DNA from: a virus
IMG/VR virus record: IMGVR_UViG_3300013307_000024
Location: 1 to 46,427 of that record
Length of the DNA stretch: 46,427 nt
Strand: one strand, 5' to 3'
A model generated the notes under the pieces. The model ran no database searches. It had not been told where the DNA came from and saw nothing but the letters and a program-made list of their open reading frames with translations. Positions within the stretch are counted from its first letter, which is position 1; every line of letters begins with the position of its first letter. Positions 7,835-15,647 of this stretch are shown piece after piece. Both the position numbers and the translations under genes were made by a program.

Positions 7835-8743
7835 ATGAAACTTACTTTAATTGTTCTGTTAACGCTACCGTCATATATATTTTCCCAATCATTAAACACA
7901 GAAAGAATTAATAAAATAAAAAATGCCACAGTTAGAGTCATTGTTTATGATGGGTCTTCAGTTGGTACTGGATTTTTTATAAATTCAAAAGGAGATATTG
8001 CTACTTGCTGGCATGTAATTCAACCTGCTTTAACACCGTTGGGTGTTAAAACTATTTTCATTCAACTAAACAATGAAGATACCATGAGTGTAACGATAGA
8101 TACTGCGTTAATAAATAGTATCAAGCCATATCAAAAAGCCATTGGTTACGACTATTGCATTCTAAAGCCTACACGAGTTTTAAAAAACAAAATCACCTAT
8201 TTGAAATTGGGCAATTTTGATAACATTTTAGAAGGTCAAGAAGTGTACACATGCGGATACCCGTTTGGCTTTTCTAATCAATTCATATCAAAAGGAATTG
8301 TATCATCAAAATATATTGAAAAAGGGAATTGGGTTCAGGTAAATGGAGATACTGCTAAATTACCAAGACATCAAGCTTTACTGGATCTAACTCTCAATAA
8401 GGGCAATTCCGGTGGCCCAATAATAAAAATAGGAAAATCATCTGATAATGATGAAGTAATAGGAATTGCTGACTTTATAATAAACCCAGTGAGTTTAATA
8501 TCTGATTCAGTCAAAGATGAATTAAATAACTTACGATTATTAGAAGGAAACGTAAAAATGAATGTATTAACTGATGCTACAGGAAAAGAAATTACATCCA
8601 ATGATCCTAATAAAATTGATACACAGTTATTTGACATGATTCAAAACACATCAAATGGGATTAGCGGTTGTATTTCCATAAATCATCTTATCGAAGCTTT
8701 AAAGAAGAACGAAAAGGAGGATAACGTGAAGAATTTAAAATAA
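7835..8743 (+). CDS. Secreted trypsin-like serine protease (S1/HtrA fold), cargo gene
   Basis: ATG 7835 gives 302 aa beginning with a signal peptide (MKLTLIVLLTLPSYIFSQS); a TTG at 7781 would add 18 residues before it and is less likely. The trypsin-like triad is visible: His60 in ATCWHVIQP, Asp106 in GYDYCILK and Ser192 in LNKGNSGGPI. There is no PDZ domain; an insertion follows residue 205 and the C-terminus is Lys/Asn-rich. The gene is much more AT-rich than its neighbours and breaks up the structural/lysis region, so it looks like recently acquired lysogenic-conversion cargo acting in the periplasm or outside. Substrate unknown. Confidence 0.88.
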   Translation: MKLTLIVLLTLPSYIFSQSLNTERINKIKNATVRVIVYDGSSVGTGFFINSKGDIATCWHVIQPALTPLGVKTIFIQLNNEDTMSVTIDTALINSIKPYQKAIGYDYCILKPTRVLKNKITYLKLGNFDNILEGQEVYTCGYPFGFSNQFISKGIVSSKYIEKGNWVQVNGDTAKLPRHQALLDLTLNKGNSGGPIIKIGKSSDNDEVIGIADFIINPVSLISDSVKDELNNLRLLEGNVKMNVLTDATGKEITSNDPNKIDTQLFDMIQNTSNGISGCISINHLIEALKKNEKEDNVKNLK

Positions 8744-9103
8744 ACTCGGGTACATACCATTTTTCGCATTAGATATTTTCCAGAAATACATTCGTGCTAT
8801 TACACCCAGTAAACACAAACATCCGACACATTGATAAGTTTCGCTCAAGATGTCGAAGTGCTGTCATGCTGAGCCTGTCTAAGTGTCTTCATTAGCATCA
8901 GCTATTTTCACATTAAAAAAAGGGTTCGTTTCATCCCCCCTCTTCAAAAACTAACTTGCCCCCTATTGCAGCAAAAAATTGACAGAGGCCGGCGCAGATC
9001 CTCGCCTGAGAAAAAAACTTAAATAATTACTATAAATACAGTGATATACAATAATTTGTCACCTAAAAATCAGAACTTGCAATAAGTTGCGACACTAAGA
9101 CTT
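8744..9103. other. 360-bp non-coding stretch with degenerate REP
   Basis: No convincing gene is present. A damaged REP-like sequence lies at 8861-8885 (CTGTCATGCTGAGCCTGTC core), next to another partial GTCGAAGTG. C-rich tracts near 8935-8960 resemble the spacers of late promoters, but there is no CTGTCCTTTT. The stretch separates the AT-rich protease cargo from the lysis region. Confidence 0.5.
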
Positions 9104-9316
9104 ATGGCCAAACACAATAAAAAAGAACATGGTGATATGCTCATGATTTGCGGCGCTCTGCACGACATCGCGGAGATCGTCGGCAAAGAACGTCCCCCGG
9201 GCATTACTGTGAATTACGAAAACATCGCCGGCTATCTCAGAATTTGCGAGGCAAAACTCGAGAAGATCACCCTCGAGCAAATATCAACCTACGAGCGCCG
9301 CCGCAAATCCGCTTAA
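9104..9316 (+). CDS. Hypothetical 70-aa protein
   Basis: It is a small, mixed-charge, mostly helical protein with a His/Lys-rich start (MAKHNKKEHGD), a central helix (ICGALHDIAEIVGKERPP) and a basic C-terminus (ISTYERRRKSA). I do not recognise it. It ends directly before a REP/heptamer cluster and is separated by a late promoter from the lysis genes, so it may be independently expressed. Confidence 0.6.
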   Translation: MAKHNKKEHGDMLMICGALHDIAEIVGKERPPGITVNYENIAGYLRICEAKLEKITLEQISTYERRRKSA

Positions 9317-9327
9317 AAGCTAACAGC

Positions 9328-9370
9328 TGTCACACTGAGCCTTGTCGAAGTGCTGAGCTTGTCGAAGTCC
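9328..9370. repeat. Double REP-like repeat
   Basis: Two consecutive partial copies of the CTGAGCnTTGTCGAAG type lie here: CACTGAGCCTTGTCGAAG and GCTGAGCTTGTCGAAG. They are preceded by an AGCTAACAGC stretch that recurs before the muramidase gene. Confidence 0.7.
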
Positions 9371-9385
9371 TGCCAACTCATCACT

Positions 9386-9406
9386 CATAACTCATAACTC
9401 ATAACT
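9386..9406 (+). repeat. Heptamer array CATAACT x3
   Basis: Three perfect tandem CATAACT units, preceded by degenerate CATCACT-like units. They are part of a family of arrays placed between genes. Confidence 0.85.
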
Positions 9407-9414
9407 ATTTAAAC

Positions 9415-9451
9415 CTGTCCTTTTCGCCACCCTCCCCCCAATTTACTTTCG
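9415..9451 (+). promoter_or_regulatory. Late promoter, CTGTCCTTTT class (site 3), lysis operon
   Basis: CTGTCCTTTT (9415-9424), a 19-bp spacer with a C run and TACTTTCG (9444-9451), one base from TAnnTTTG. It precedes the lysis genes. Here the first start codon (9484) is 32 nt downstream, so this transcript would have a short leader. Confidence 0.8.
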
Positions 9452-9483
9452 TCTTCTCTTAACCTGTGAAAAACCAAAGATGA

Positions 9484-9810
9484 ATGTTCAAACAATTGTG
9501 GGCCAGCATCGCCGCGCTGAAAACGCCCGAACGCCGGCTCCTGTTTGGACTAATGCTATTAATAATTGTCGTGCTGTGGAATGCCACCCGAAACAACGAT
9601 AGCGCAAAAGATATCCGGATTGAAAACTTAGAAAAAATAATCCGGGAAAAGGAGCAGGAGAAGGAAACGCAGCGCATCCTGATGGAAGACAAAAACGATC
9701 AGCTCCAGGAAAAACTGGAGAAGTGCACTGAAGAAAAGTATAAAGATTTAAGAGACATGCTCGACCGTGCTGAAAAATTAAAAAAGACTATCCGCGAAAA
9801 GACCAAATAA
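9484..9810 (+). CDS. Inner-membrane coiled-coil protein, putative i-spanin
   Basis: The 108-aa protein has a cytoplasmic N-terminus, one membrane segment (about residues 20-33, LFGLMLLIIVVLW) and a long charged coiled coil to the end (KDIRIENLEKIIREKEQEKE, then KLEKCTEEKYKDLRDMLDR). This is the layout of Rz-type inner-membrane spanins, which join the two membranes at lysis. It lies in the lysis region 2 bp before a gene for an exported protein that could be the outer partner. The spanin role is inferred from topology and context. Confidence 0.75.
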   Translation: MFKQLWASIAALKTPERRLLFGLMLLIIVVLWNATRNNDSAKDIRIENLEKIIREKEQEKETQRILMEDKNDQLQEKLEKCTEEKYKDLRDMLDRAEKLKKTIREKTK

Positions 9811-9812
9811 CC

Positions 9813-10253
9813 ATGAAACCAATTTTCTTCCTTTTATGCATCGCTTTCTTTATGTGCCCGCCTTTACAGACAGGCAACGCACAAAGCCAGGAATTTAGCC
9901 CAGCCAAGGGTGTCACCCTGAGCTTGTCGAAGGGCGACAATCCTAAACTCTCAACGCATCAACCCTCAGCCGATTCCCTGACCTCTCAAATAAAGGCCAA
10001 CCTTGATACCGTTGCCAGGCTATTGAAGGCCCGGGATAAAAAGCAAATCGTAATCAGGAAAAAAGTTTACCACAAAACCATAAAAGACACTGTCTACATC
10101 GACACCTGCATCGATAAAGAGCCGGTCATTATTACCATTCCCGTCCCTGATACAAGCCACGCAATTCCCGAACCAGTGCAGAAAAAAAAGTGGCTTCAAA
10201 AACTATTTCATAAAAAGAAATCCACCAACAAAAAATCGCCTCATTTTTTCTAA
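9813..10253 (+). CDS. Exported protein, putative o-spanin-like partner
   Basis: The 146-aa protein has a signal peptide (MKPIFFLLCIAFFMCPPLQT, cleavage near GNAQS; the cysteines at residues 9 and 15 do not form a clear lipobox). A Pro-rich stretch and a very basic C-terminus (VQKKKWLQKLFHKKKSTNKK) follow. It starts 2 bp after the putative i-spanin gene, so the two form a likely pair. Residues about 33-42 (VTLSLSKGD) are encoded by an in-frame REP copy (9911-9937), which shows a repeat inserted into the gene without breaking the frame. Its stop codon joins a heptamer array. Confidence 0.7.
   Translation: MKPIFFLLCIAFFMCPPLQTGNAQSQEFSPAKGVTLSLSKGDNPKLSTHQPSADSLTSQIKANLDTVARLLKARDKKQIVIRKKVYHKTIKDTVYIDTCIDKEPVIITIPVPDTSHAIPEPVQKKKWLQKLFHKKKSTNKKSPHFF
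9911..9937. repeat. REP-like repeat inside a coding region
   Basis: GTCACCCTGAGCTTGTCGAAGGGCGAC-type sequence (core CCTGAGCTTGTCGAAGGG) lies in frame inside the exported lysis-region protein and encodes VTLSLSKGD. It is the cleanest copy of the REP core in the window. Confidence 0.85.
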
Positions 10254-10255
10254 CT

Positions 10256-10283
10256 CATAATTCATAATTCATAATTCATAACT
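10256..10283 (+). repeat. Heptamer array CATAAYT x4
   Basis: CATAATT three times and CATAACT once, starting 2 nt after the TAA stop of the upstream gene, which is followed by CTCATAATT and so itself looks like part of the array. Confidence 0.85.
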
Positions 10284-10297
10284 CCTAATTAAAAAAC

Positions 10298-10396
10298 ATG
10301 AAAACAAAATTACCCTTCTATTCAGTGCTCGCCATTCTCGCCTTCGAAGCCATCTTCCTGGCCACGCTGATGATCCAATGTCTTTTAAACCAATAA
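10298..10396 (+). CDS. 32-aa single-span membrane peptide in the lysis region
   Basis: ATG 10298 to TAA 10394-10396 encodes 32 residues: MKTKLPF, then one hydrophobic span (YSVLAILAFEAIFLATLMIQ) and a short tail. An AATTAAAAAAC leader precedes it, like that of other genes here. It sits between the spanin-like pair and the muramidase, where a holin or holin regulator is expected, but it is very short for a holin. It is too small for confident identification. Confidence 0.5.
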   Translation: MKTKLPFYSVLAILAFEAIFLATLMIQCLLNQ

Positions 10397-10413
10397 ATCC
10401 ATAAAAAAAATCC

Positions 10414-10860
10414 ATGAAAAAACTAATCAATGCAATTTGGGGCTTCGTATTAAGCCTTTTCGGAAAACTATCTCCCGCAGTTAAAAAAGCCATCGACGTA
10501 GCAGTAAAAGTTACAGACGCCATCAAGACTTTTGATACCAGTAAGCCAATTGTGGCCGATATCATTACCGGCCTCATCCCGGGTACCGCCGATGATAAAA
10601 TCAAAGATGTTCTAAGGGCCAACCTGCCTAAAATAGTGGTTGAATTAAAGCTCGTGCAGGCTACGCAAGGCCTCACAGATCCTGACGAAATTATGCTGGC
10701 AGCGATGAAAGCCATACAGCAACTTTCAGGCGATTACCGTAGCGCATTTCTGAATAGCCTGGCACAAGTAATTGCAGTTGTAGCCGCGGATGGCAAACTC
10801 GATTGGAACGATGCAGCCTACGTGATCAAATATTATTTCGATAACAAACAAGCCGCTTAA
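10414..10860 (+). CDS. Lysis-region hypothetical protein, 148 aa
   Basis: The N-terminus is an amphipathic or membrane-active helix (MKKLINAIWGFVLSLFGKL) followed by helical repeats rich in Val/Ala/Lys and a C-terminal segment with DGKLDWNDAAYVIKYYFDN. It lies directly before the muramidase gene. The N-terminal helix would allow a membrane role such as a holin-like function, but no clear second span is present. Proteins of this type occur in Bacteroidota phages beside endolysins; the function is unproven. Confidence 0.75.
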   Translation: MKKLINAIWGFVLSLFGKLSPAVKKAIDVAVKVTDAIKTFDTSKPIVADIITGLIPGTADDKIKDVLRANLPKIVVELKLVQATQGLTDPDEIMLAAMKAIQQLSGDYRSAFLNSLAQVIAVVAADGKLDWNDAAYVIKYYFDNKQAA

Positions 10861-10884
10861 CAGCTAACAGCTAAAAGCTAACCA

Positions 10885-11451
10885 ATGAAAACCCTAACCA
10901 CTGACCAGATCAAGGCCCTGGCCGCCGCAAACAGCTACGAATACGCAGCTCTTAATGCAGTAGTGCAGGTAGAGAGCTCTGGTCATGGTTTTTCTTCCGT
11001 TACCGGGAAAATTATCATTCAATTTGAACCAACCTGGTTCAAAAGAAAATATGCCGACTGGCAAAAATTCCAGGCTAATCACACCTGGCAAAATAACGGC
11101 GTAGATGATCAGACAGCCGAATGGCGGGCATTCAATGATGCCTTTTCCCTAAGCGCCTCTGCAGCCATGCAGGCCACCAGTATCGGATTGATGCAAGTCA
11201 TGGGATTTCATTACCAAATTCTCGGCTTTAAATCAGTCGGTGAAATGTGGGACCATGCAAAAGAAAGTGAAGCCAACCAGCTCGATATCGGTATTAGATT
11301 CATAAAATCAAATCCCAAACTCGACCAGGCGTTGAAAGAAAAAAACTGGCGCCTGTTCGCTTACTATTACAACGGCTCACAGTACGAAAAATTTAATTAT
11401 CACAATAGGCTTGCAAGCGCCTACAAACACTCTCAAATTAGCCCGTTTTAA
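10885..11451 (+). CDS. Endolysin, N-acetylmuramidase (DUF3380 family)
   Basis: The 188-aa protein matches the N-acetylmuramidase (DUF3380, PF11860) family in length and motifs: VVQVESSGHGF with the likely catalytic Glu (about residue 31), the IIIQFEPTWFKRKY segment, SIGLMQVMGFHY in the middle, and WRLFAYYYNGSQY near the end. It cuts the peptidoglycan glycan chain to release virions. There is no signal peptide, so export must depend on a holin. It is followed by a strong terminator that closes the lysis unit. Confidence 0.92.
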   Translation: MKTLTTDQIKALAAANSYEYAALNAVVQVESSGHGFSSVTGKIIIQFEPTWFKRKYADWQKFQANHTWQNNGVDDQTAEWRAFNDAFSLSASAAMQATSIGLMQVMGFHYQILGFKSVGEMWDHAKESEANQLDIGIRFIKSNPKLDQALKEKNWRLFAYYYNGSQYEKFNYHNRLASAYKHSQISPF

Positions 11452-11491
11452 TCCTTCCTATAAAAACCAGGCGGCCTTATCCACCGCCACG

Positions 11492-11517
11492 CCCCGCATC
11501 TCAATGCGGGGTTTTTT
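11492..11517 (+). terminator. Rho-independent terminator after endolysin
   Basis: CCCCGCAT (11492-11499) pairs with ATGCGGGG (11504-11511) around a 4-nt loop and is followed by TTTTTT. It closes the lysis operon. Confidence 0.95.
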
Positions 11518-11522
11518 GCATT

Positions 11523-11550
11523 CATAACTCATAACTCATAATTCATAACT
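11523..11550 (+). repeat. Heptamer array CATAAYT x4
   Basis: CATAACT, CATAACT, CATAATT, CATAACT between the lysis terminator and the tail-operon promoter. Confidence 0.85.
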
Positions 11551-11557
11551 AAAATCC

Positions 11558-11594
11558 CTGTCCTTTTCTCACCCCTCCCGCCGCTCTAATATTG
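11558..11594 (+). promoter_or_regulatory. Late promoter, CTGTCCTTTT class (site 4), tail operon
   Basis: CTGTCCTTTT (11558-11567), a 19-bp C-rich spacer and TAATATTG (11587-11594). GTG 11599 follows 4 nt later, predicting a leaderless mRNA that starts with a GTG codon. Confidence 0.85.
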
Positions 11595-11598
11595 CGCT

Positions 11599-12423
11599 GT
11601 GGTAACAATCAATCTATATCATCCCGGCTCTATTGACTCAATGATATCATTCCCAAATGAATGGAATGATCTTGCTGAAAATGAATTGCGATTCATTGCA
11701 AAAGTCATTTTGAATCAAACGAAAGAAAACGCCATCGAATCCCGCCCATTAATTATCAAATTTATTTTGAGTGAACGCACTAAAAAAATTAAGCTCCCGG
11801 TTAATTTTTTCAATCTGTTGGATCCCGAGGAAATTGTCATCAGCTTATTTCCGCTGCTCGACTTTATTGTCAATAAAAATGACCGCACCGTTTCCCCTTC
11901 TCCCCTCTCCATCAGGAAAGGTATTGGAGGTGACGCAATCTGCAAGCCATTCGACGAAATCACTTGCGGCGAATATGAAGACTGCGAAATCGCGGCCGCA
12001 CGATTTGCCGAAGAAAAGGATATGAAACACCTGGCAGAAATTGCCGCGATTCTGTTCCGCCCGAAAGGGAAAGAATACATCCGCTATAATGCGCGCGCAG
12101 ACGCTTATGTCACTTATCCAGCAGATAAAAAAGCGCCGCAATTTCTGAAACTTCCTCCGGAACAATTATACAGCATTTTCATTTGGTATGCCGGCTGTAG
12201 AAGCCAGCTCTCATTGTATTTCCCGGATGTGTACGAAAAAGGAAAGAAAAATGGTGTGGCTGATCCGATGGTTTTTACCAACACGATTCACGCCGGCGCC
12301 GGACCAAAAAACGGAAGCAGAAACCAGATCCGCAGGATGAAGCTTTACGAATTTCTCTACGACTGCAACCAGGAAGCCATTAAGGCCAAAGAGCTGGCCG
12401 CAGAATATGAAAAAATGAAATAA
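11599..12423 (+). CDS. Tail-operon hypothetical protein, 274 aa
   Basis: This is the first gene of the tail operon; the GTG start at 11599 is supported by its 4-nt distance from the -7 box. The protein has an N-terminal domain to about residue 95, a Ser/Pro linker (VSPSPLSIRKG) and a C-terminal domain (CKPFDEITCGEYEDCEIAAA, then FTNTIHAGAGPKNGSRNQ). The second domain resembles proteins placed at the head of tail operons in Bacteroidota phages. No function is established; a role in tail assembly is inferred from position. Confidence 0.8.
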   Translation: MVTINLYHPGSIDSMISFPNEWNDLAENELRFIAKVILNQTKENAIESRPLIIKFILSERTKKIKLPVNFFNLLDPEEIVISLFPLLDFIVNKNDRTVSPSPLSIRKGIGGDAICKPFDEITCGEYEDCEIAAARFAEEKDMKHLAEIAAILFRPKGKEYIRYNARADAYVTYPADKKAPQFLKLPPEQLYSIFIWYAGCRSQLSLYFPDVYEKGKKNGVADPMVFTNTIHAGAGPKNGSRNQIRRMKLYEFLYDCNQEAIKAKELAAEYEKMK

Positions 12424-12424
12424 A

Positions 12425-12958
12425 ATGGTAAACGATTATATAAATTATTTCCGCTCACTCGCTATCTCACACAAGGACCTGAAACATGATCCGCTGAGCG
12501 ACACCGGTGACAGTCCTTCCGGAGAGAAACATTTCACCCGGATAAGCATTGAAGAAGTGGTAAAAGGTATGCAGAGCGCTGTTTTCTTCCCATGCATGAC
12601 GCTTGAACTATACGAAAACCACACCAGCGCTGAGAGCGCTGTAAATGTAAAATCGCAGCCCTCAGGCGCATTCATGATCATAGATCATCCGGGTGATGAT
12701 TCTTTTGCTGCTCAGCAGGCATCTTATGCAAAATCTGAACAGATCATTTACGAATTGCTGCAGCGAATTTACCAGGACCACAAACCCGGTTCTAATGCAT
12801 GCAGTCGCCCTTTCAAATCCTTCAGTTTTGACAAGCTGGAGATAACACCGGTAGGCCCAGTTTTCCAGGGCGAATTCGGGTACCGTGTAGAATTCAATTT
12901 TGAATTGCAAAACCAAATCAACATCACTAATCCTCCGGCGGCCGGAACATTCACATAA
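12425..12958 (+). CDS. Putative tail protein, 177 aa
   Basis: It begins 1 nt after the previous stop (TAAAATG). It is a soluble alpha/beta protein with SAVFFPCMTLELYENHTSAE in the middle and a C-terminal beta-rich part (GEFGYRVEFNFELQNQINI) that recalls tail-terminator or tail-tube accessory proteins. The stop codon TAA lies in the first unit of a heptamer array. The exact role is unknown. Confidence 0.75.
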   Translation: MVNDYINYFRSLAISHKDLKHDPLSDTGDSPSGEKHFTRISIEEVVKGMQSAVFFPCMTLELYENHTSAESAVNVKSQPSGAFMIIDHPGDDSFAAQQASYAKSEQIIYELLQRIYQDHKPGSNACSRPFKSFSFDKLEITPVGPVFQGEFGYRVEFNFELQNQINITNPPAAGTFT

Positions 12959-12994
12959 TTCATAACTCATAATTCATAATTCATAATTCATAAC
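12954..12994 (+). repeat. Heptamer array CATAAYT x5.9
   Basis: CATAATT, CATAACT, then CATAATT three times and a partial CATAAC. The first unit contains the TAA stop of the gene ending at 12958 and the array ends 1 nt before the next start codon. Confidence 0.9.
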
Positions 12995-12995
12995 C

Positions 12996-13445
12996 TTGTC
13001 ACTAAAGCAAACCTTCATCCTGAAATGCCTCAACGAGTACAACTCATCCGTTGTGGAGATGATGCGTTCGCAAATGAATAAGCTGAAGGTGAATGACACC
13101 GGTGAAGGGCTTCAATCCCTGGCTTATAAAGTTTTTCAATCCGGAAACGAAGGCGCTTATTCAAATCTCACATTTAAAGAATATCTCCGCTTTGTCGATA
13201 TGGGTGTCGGCCGTGGCCATCCGCTTGGAAGCATTGATACCGTTGGCGTCGAATTGCAGGCCAGCAAACGCAGAGGATTGAAATATGTAAAAGACAAAAC
13301 TTTCAAACCTAAAAAAATCTATGCAAAAATCGCTTACGGCCGCTTGCCGCACTTAACAGGAAAATTGCTTTACGGCTTCACCGACGAAGCGATTGCAGAA
13401 CTGAAAGCAGAACTGGAAGGCAATCCCCCAATTCATAATTCATAA
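12996..13445 (+). CDS. Putative tail-completion / minor tail protein, 149 aa
   Basis: The start is TTG 12996 right after a heptamer array; no nearby in-frame ATG gives a better N-terminus. The protein is basic, with helices (FILKCLNEYNSSVVEMMRSQ) and a segment with VDMGVGRGHPLGS that resembles HK97-gp10-like proteins, which join head and tail. Its last residues (PPIHNS) and stop codon are encoded by the next heptamer array, so the array has replaced the original gene end. The function is an inference from resemblance and position. Confidence 0.7.
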   Translation: MSLKQTFILKCLNEYNSSVVEMMRSQMNKLKVNDTGEGLQSLAYKVFQSGNEGAYSNLTFKEYLRFVDMGVGRGHPLGSIDTVGVELQASKRRGLKYVKDKTFKPKKIYAKIAYGRLPHLTGKLLYGFTDEAIAELKAELEGNPPIHNS

Positions 13446-13461
13446 CTCATAATTCATAACT
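13434..13461 (+). repeat. Heptamer array CATAAYT x4, overlapping a gene end
   Basis: CATAATT, CATAACT, CATAATT, CATAACT. It encodes the last residues and the stop (13443-13445) of the upstream gene and ends 6 nt before GTG 13468. Confidence 0.9.
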
Positions 13462-13467
13462 CACAAA

Positions 13468-15624
13468 GTGCCTACACTAAATCTCCTCAAATCCCCATAC
13501 GAAATTTCCTTCACCGGCAACCCCATGCCATTCATTTGGCAGGTGGCGCCTTATGGCAACCGCGAGCAAAGCAGTGATATCACAGTCACCGTGCGCGTGC
13601 TGATAGAAAATATTTTCAGTTCCGGAAACTTTGAAGAGGTATATGTACAGAAATTATATCCTGCCGGCGATGGCACCGTGAAGCTTGATGTAGGCTCAAT
13701 AATAAGTCCATACCTGGAATACTATACCCCGCGCACTGACCTCATAAAACCAATAGAGGCGCCCAATCAGCGCAAAAGATACCAGGTACTTACCACCTTT
13801 GATGCACCCGGATTATTTCCTCCAGGGTATTACGATTTGCCACCGATGTATGAAGAGCCGGTTTATTATTTCGCAATCAAAGGAGGCCTGGCAAAAGAGG
13901 CATGGCATTACAAAGAATTTTTTACAAAAATTATCCAGGAAGAAAAACAACCGCTTCTCTTTTCTGCAGCAAAGGAGTTGGTAGATCCTGAGGCGTTGAA
14001 ATTTGTTTTTTGGATGTACCCGGATGATGACAATGCCGCGCAAACGGTTACCTATACCATCTATTGCAGCGATGGCACTACGGTTATCAGAACAAATACC
14101 AATTTGCTGACATCAGGAAAATGGTCGGTGAATTGTGCGCCGGCCGGTTTCAATCAATGCGGCCTTGATGCATGGGTGCCCGCCAATAAATCGGCCGTTA
14201 AATATTCTATCAAAATAAAAACTGCTGCAGGAGCTGTAGTGGATGAATATTTTTTCACCCTCGATAACAGAAATTTCTATGATAAATATTTTCTCCTTTA
14301 CCGTAACAGCATTGGCGGATTAGAAACCGTCAGGCTACTTGGTCAGGTGGACCTGGCAGCCGAGTATGACCGTCAGCAAGCCCGCAGAACGGCCCCGCCT
14401 AATTGGTTCAGCAGCGCAGAGATAACCGACGAAGCCACCGAAGAAACTTTTTCTTATACAGCTGACACCGGATTTATGAGTAAAGAACAATTGCTGAAGC
14501 TTCGCGATTTATTTCTTTCTAAAGAAGTGAATCAATTCACCACTTCCAACTCACTACTGACGCGAGTTGTTATCACTTCCAGCAAAGCAAAATTCTTCTC
14601 CAATAAAGACAACCTGGTATCAACCTCAATAGAATGGCAAAGCGCTGTTATCAATTCATTCTACACGCCTGCAGCATTGATGCCACAATCGCGCACATGC
14701 CCTGCAGTTGAGCAATTCATAGCAGAACAATTGAACAAAAACACCTTGCAATTTATGTGGAGCCTCGAAGATCCCTACCAGGATATTGAAGTGCAGGTAA
14801 TCATTAATGACGTCACCACCATTTATACTTTCAAAGGCAATGCCGGCATGACCCTGCAGAATTTTGATAACCCAATTACCGATAATTCGATTCTAAATAT
14901 CACGCTAAAGGTGCGTACGATTTGTAATCCGGATTCGGTGCCGGTAGAGTATGGACCATTCGCCACGTCTTTCCTTACCATTCAAGGCGATTCATTGCCG
15001 GTGGCCGTGGATGATACATTCCAGGTGCCGATAGGATTTTCCGGCTTGCTCCCGGGAAGCTTGCTGGATAACGACTACGATCCGGATGGCGATCCCATTG
15101 AGGCCGCAGCAAACTGGGGCTTGTTTGGCAATGGTTCCAGCCCGGCCACATTCCAGGTAGACGTTAACGGAAAAGTTATCATCTCCGGCGCGCCGATCGA
15201 TATGACCGGCCGGCAAACATTCGATTACCAGATTCACAACCCCGGCAGTGACCAATATGTCACAGGCCATGTCTTCGTCACATTTGGCAATGGCCCACAG
15301 GCAGTGTTCGCAAAATTCGTAATGCGAAATTTAAAAAACAGTTCCCTTACAACTACCGGTGAAGCGTGGATTGATTATTTCAGTGACCCCGCCTGCACAG
15401 TGCCGGTGAATGTGTCAGCTCTTGGCCTTACCATAAATGCAAAAAGAGAATGGAAAAATAATGGCTCTGTAGAGGAAACGCAAAACTTTACTATTGCGGC
15501 CCAGGGCACCAGGAACTTTGTGTGGAGCGGCACCCTTTCTCAATCAATGTTTGTCGGCACCCCTTGGCTGGTAAATGTGTTCACCGTATTAACAGGCGCC
15601 GGCTATATCCCCGTAAACTCATAA
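13468..15624 (+). CDS. Large tail/baseplate protein with cadherin-like domain
   Basis: The 718-aa protein starts at GTG 13468. Residues 1-480 are beta-rich without a family I recognise (NPMPFIWQVAPYGNREQSSD at the start). At about 510-610 lies a domain starting VAVDDTFQVPIGFSG and containing LLDNDYDPDGDPI, the pattern of cadherin-like/tandem-95 Ig folds with acidic calcium-binding residues. The C-terminal 100 residues are again beta-rich. It lies between tail genes and is probably an exposed tail-tip or baseplate component that touches host surface glycans. The stop TAA belongs to a heptamer array. Confidence 0.78.
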   Translation: MPTLNLLKSPYEISFTGNPMPFIWQVAPYGNREQSSDITVTVRVLIENIFSSGNFEEVYVQKLYPAGDGTVKLDVGSIISPYLEYYTPRTDLIKPIEAPNQRKRYQVLTTFDAPGLFPPGYYDLPPMYEEPVYYFAIKGGLAKEAWHYKEFFTKIIQEEKQPLLFSAAKELVDPEALKFVFWMYPDDDNAAQTVTYTIYCSDGTTVIRTNTNLLTSGKWSVNCAPAGFNQCGLDAWVPANKSAVKYSIKIKTAAGAVVDEYFFTLDNRNFYDKYFLLYRNSIGGLETVRLLGQVDLAAEYDRQQARRTAPPNWFSSAEITDEATEETFSYTADTGFMSKEQLLKLRDLFLSKEVNQFTTSNSLLTRVVITSSKAKFFSNKDNLVSTSIEWQSAVINSFYTPAALMPQSRTCPAVEQFIAEQLNKNTLQFMWSLEDPYQDIEVQVIINDVTTIYTFKGNAGMTLQNFDNPITDNSILNITLKVRTICNPDSVPVEYGPFATSFLTIQGDSLPVAVDDTFQVPIGFSGLLPGSLLDNDYDPDGDPIEAAANWGLFGNGSSPATFQVDVNGKVIISGAPIDMTGRQTFDYQIHNPGSDQYVTGHVFVTFGNGPQAVFAKFVMRNLKNSSLTTTGEAWIDYFSDPACTVPVNVSALGLTINAKREWKNNGSVEETQNFTIAAQGTRNFVWSGTLSQSMFVGTPWLVNVFTVLTGAGYIPVNS

Positions 15625-15640
15625 CTCATAATTCATAATT
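15620..15640 (+). repeat. Heptamer array CATAAYT x3, overlapping a gene end
   Basis: CATAACT, CATAATT, CATAATT. The TAA at 15622-15624 in the first unit is the stop codon of the 718-aa tail protein. Confidence 0.88.
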
Positions 15641-15647
15641 AAAAAAA

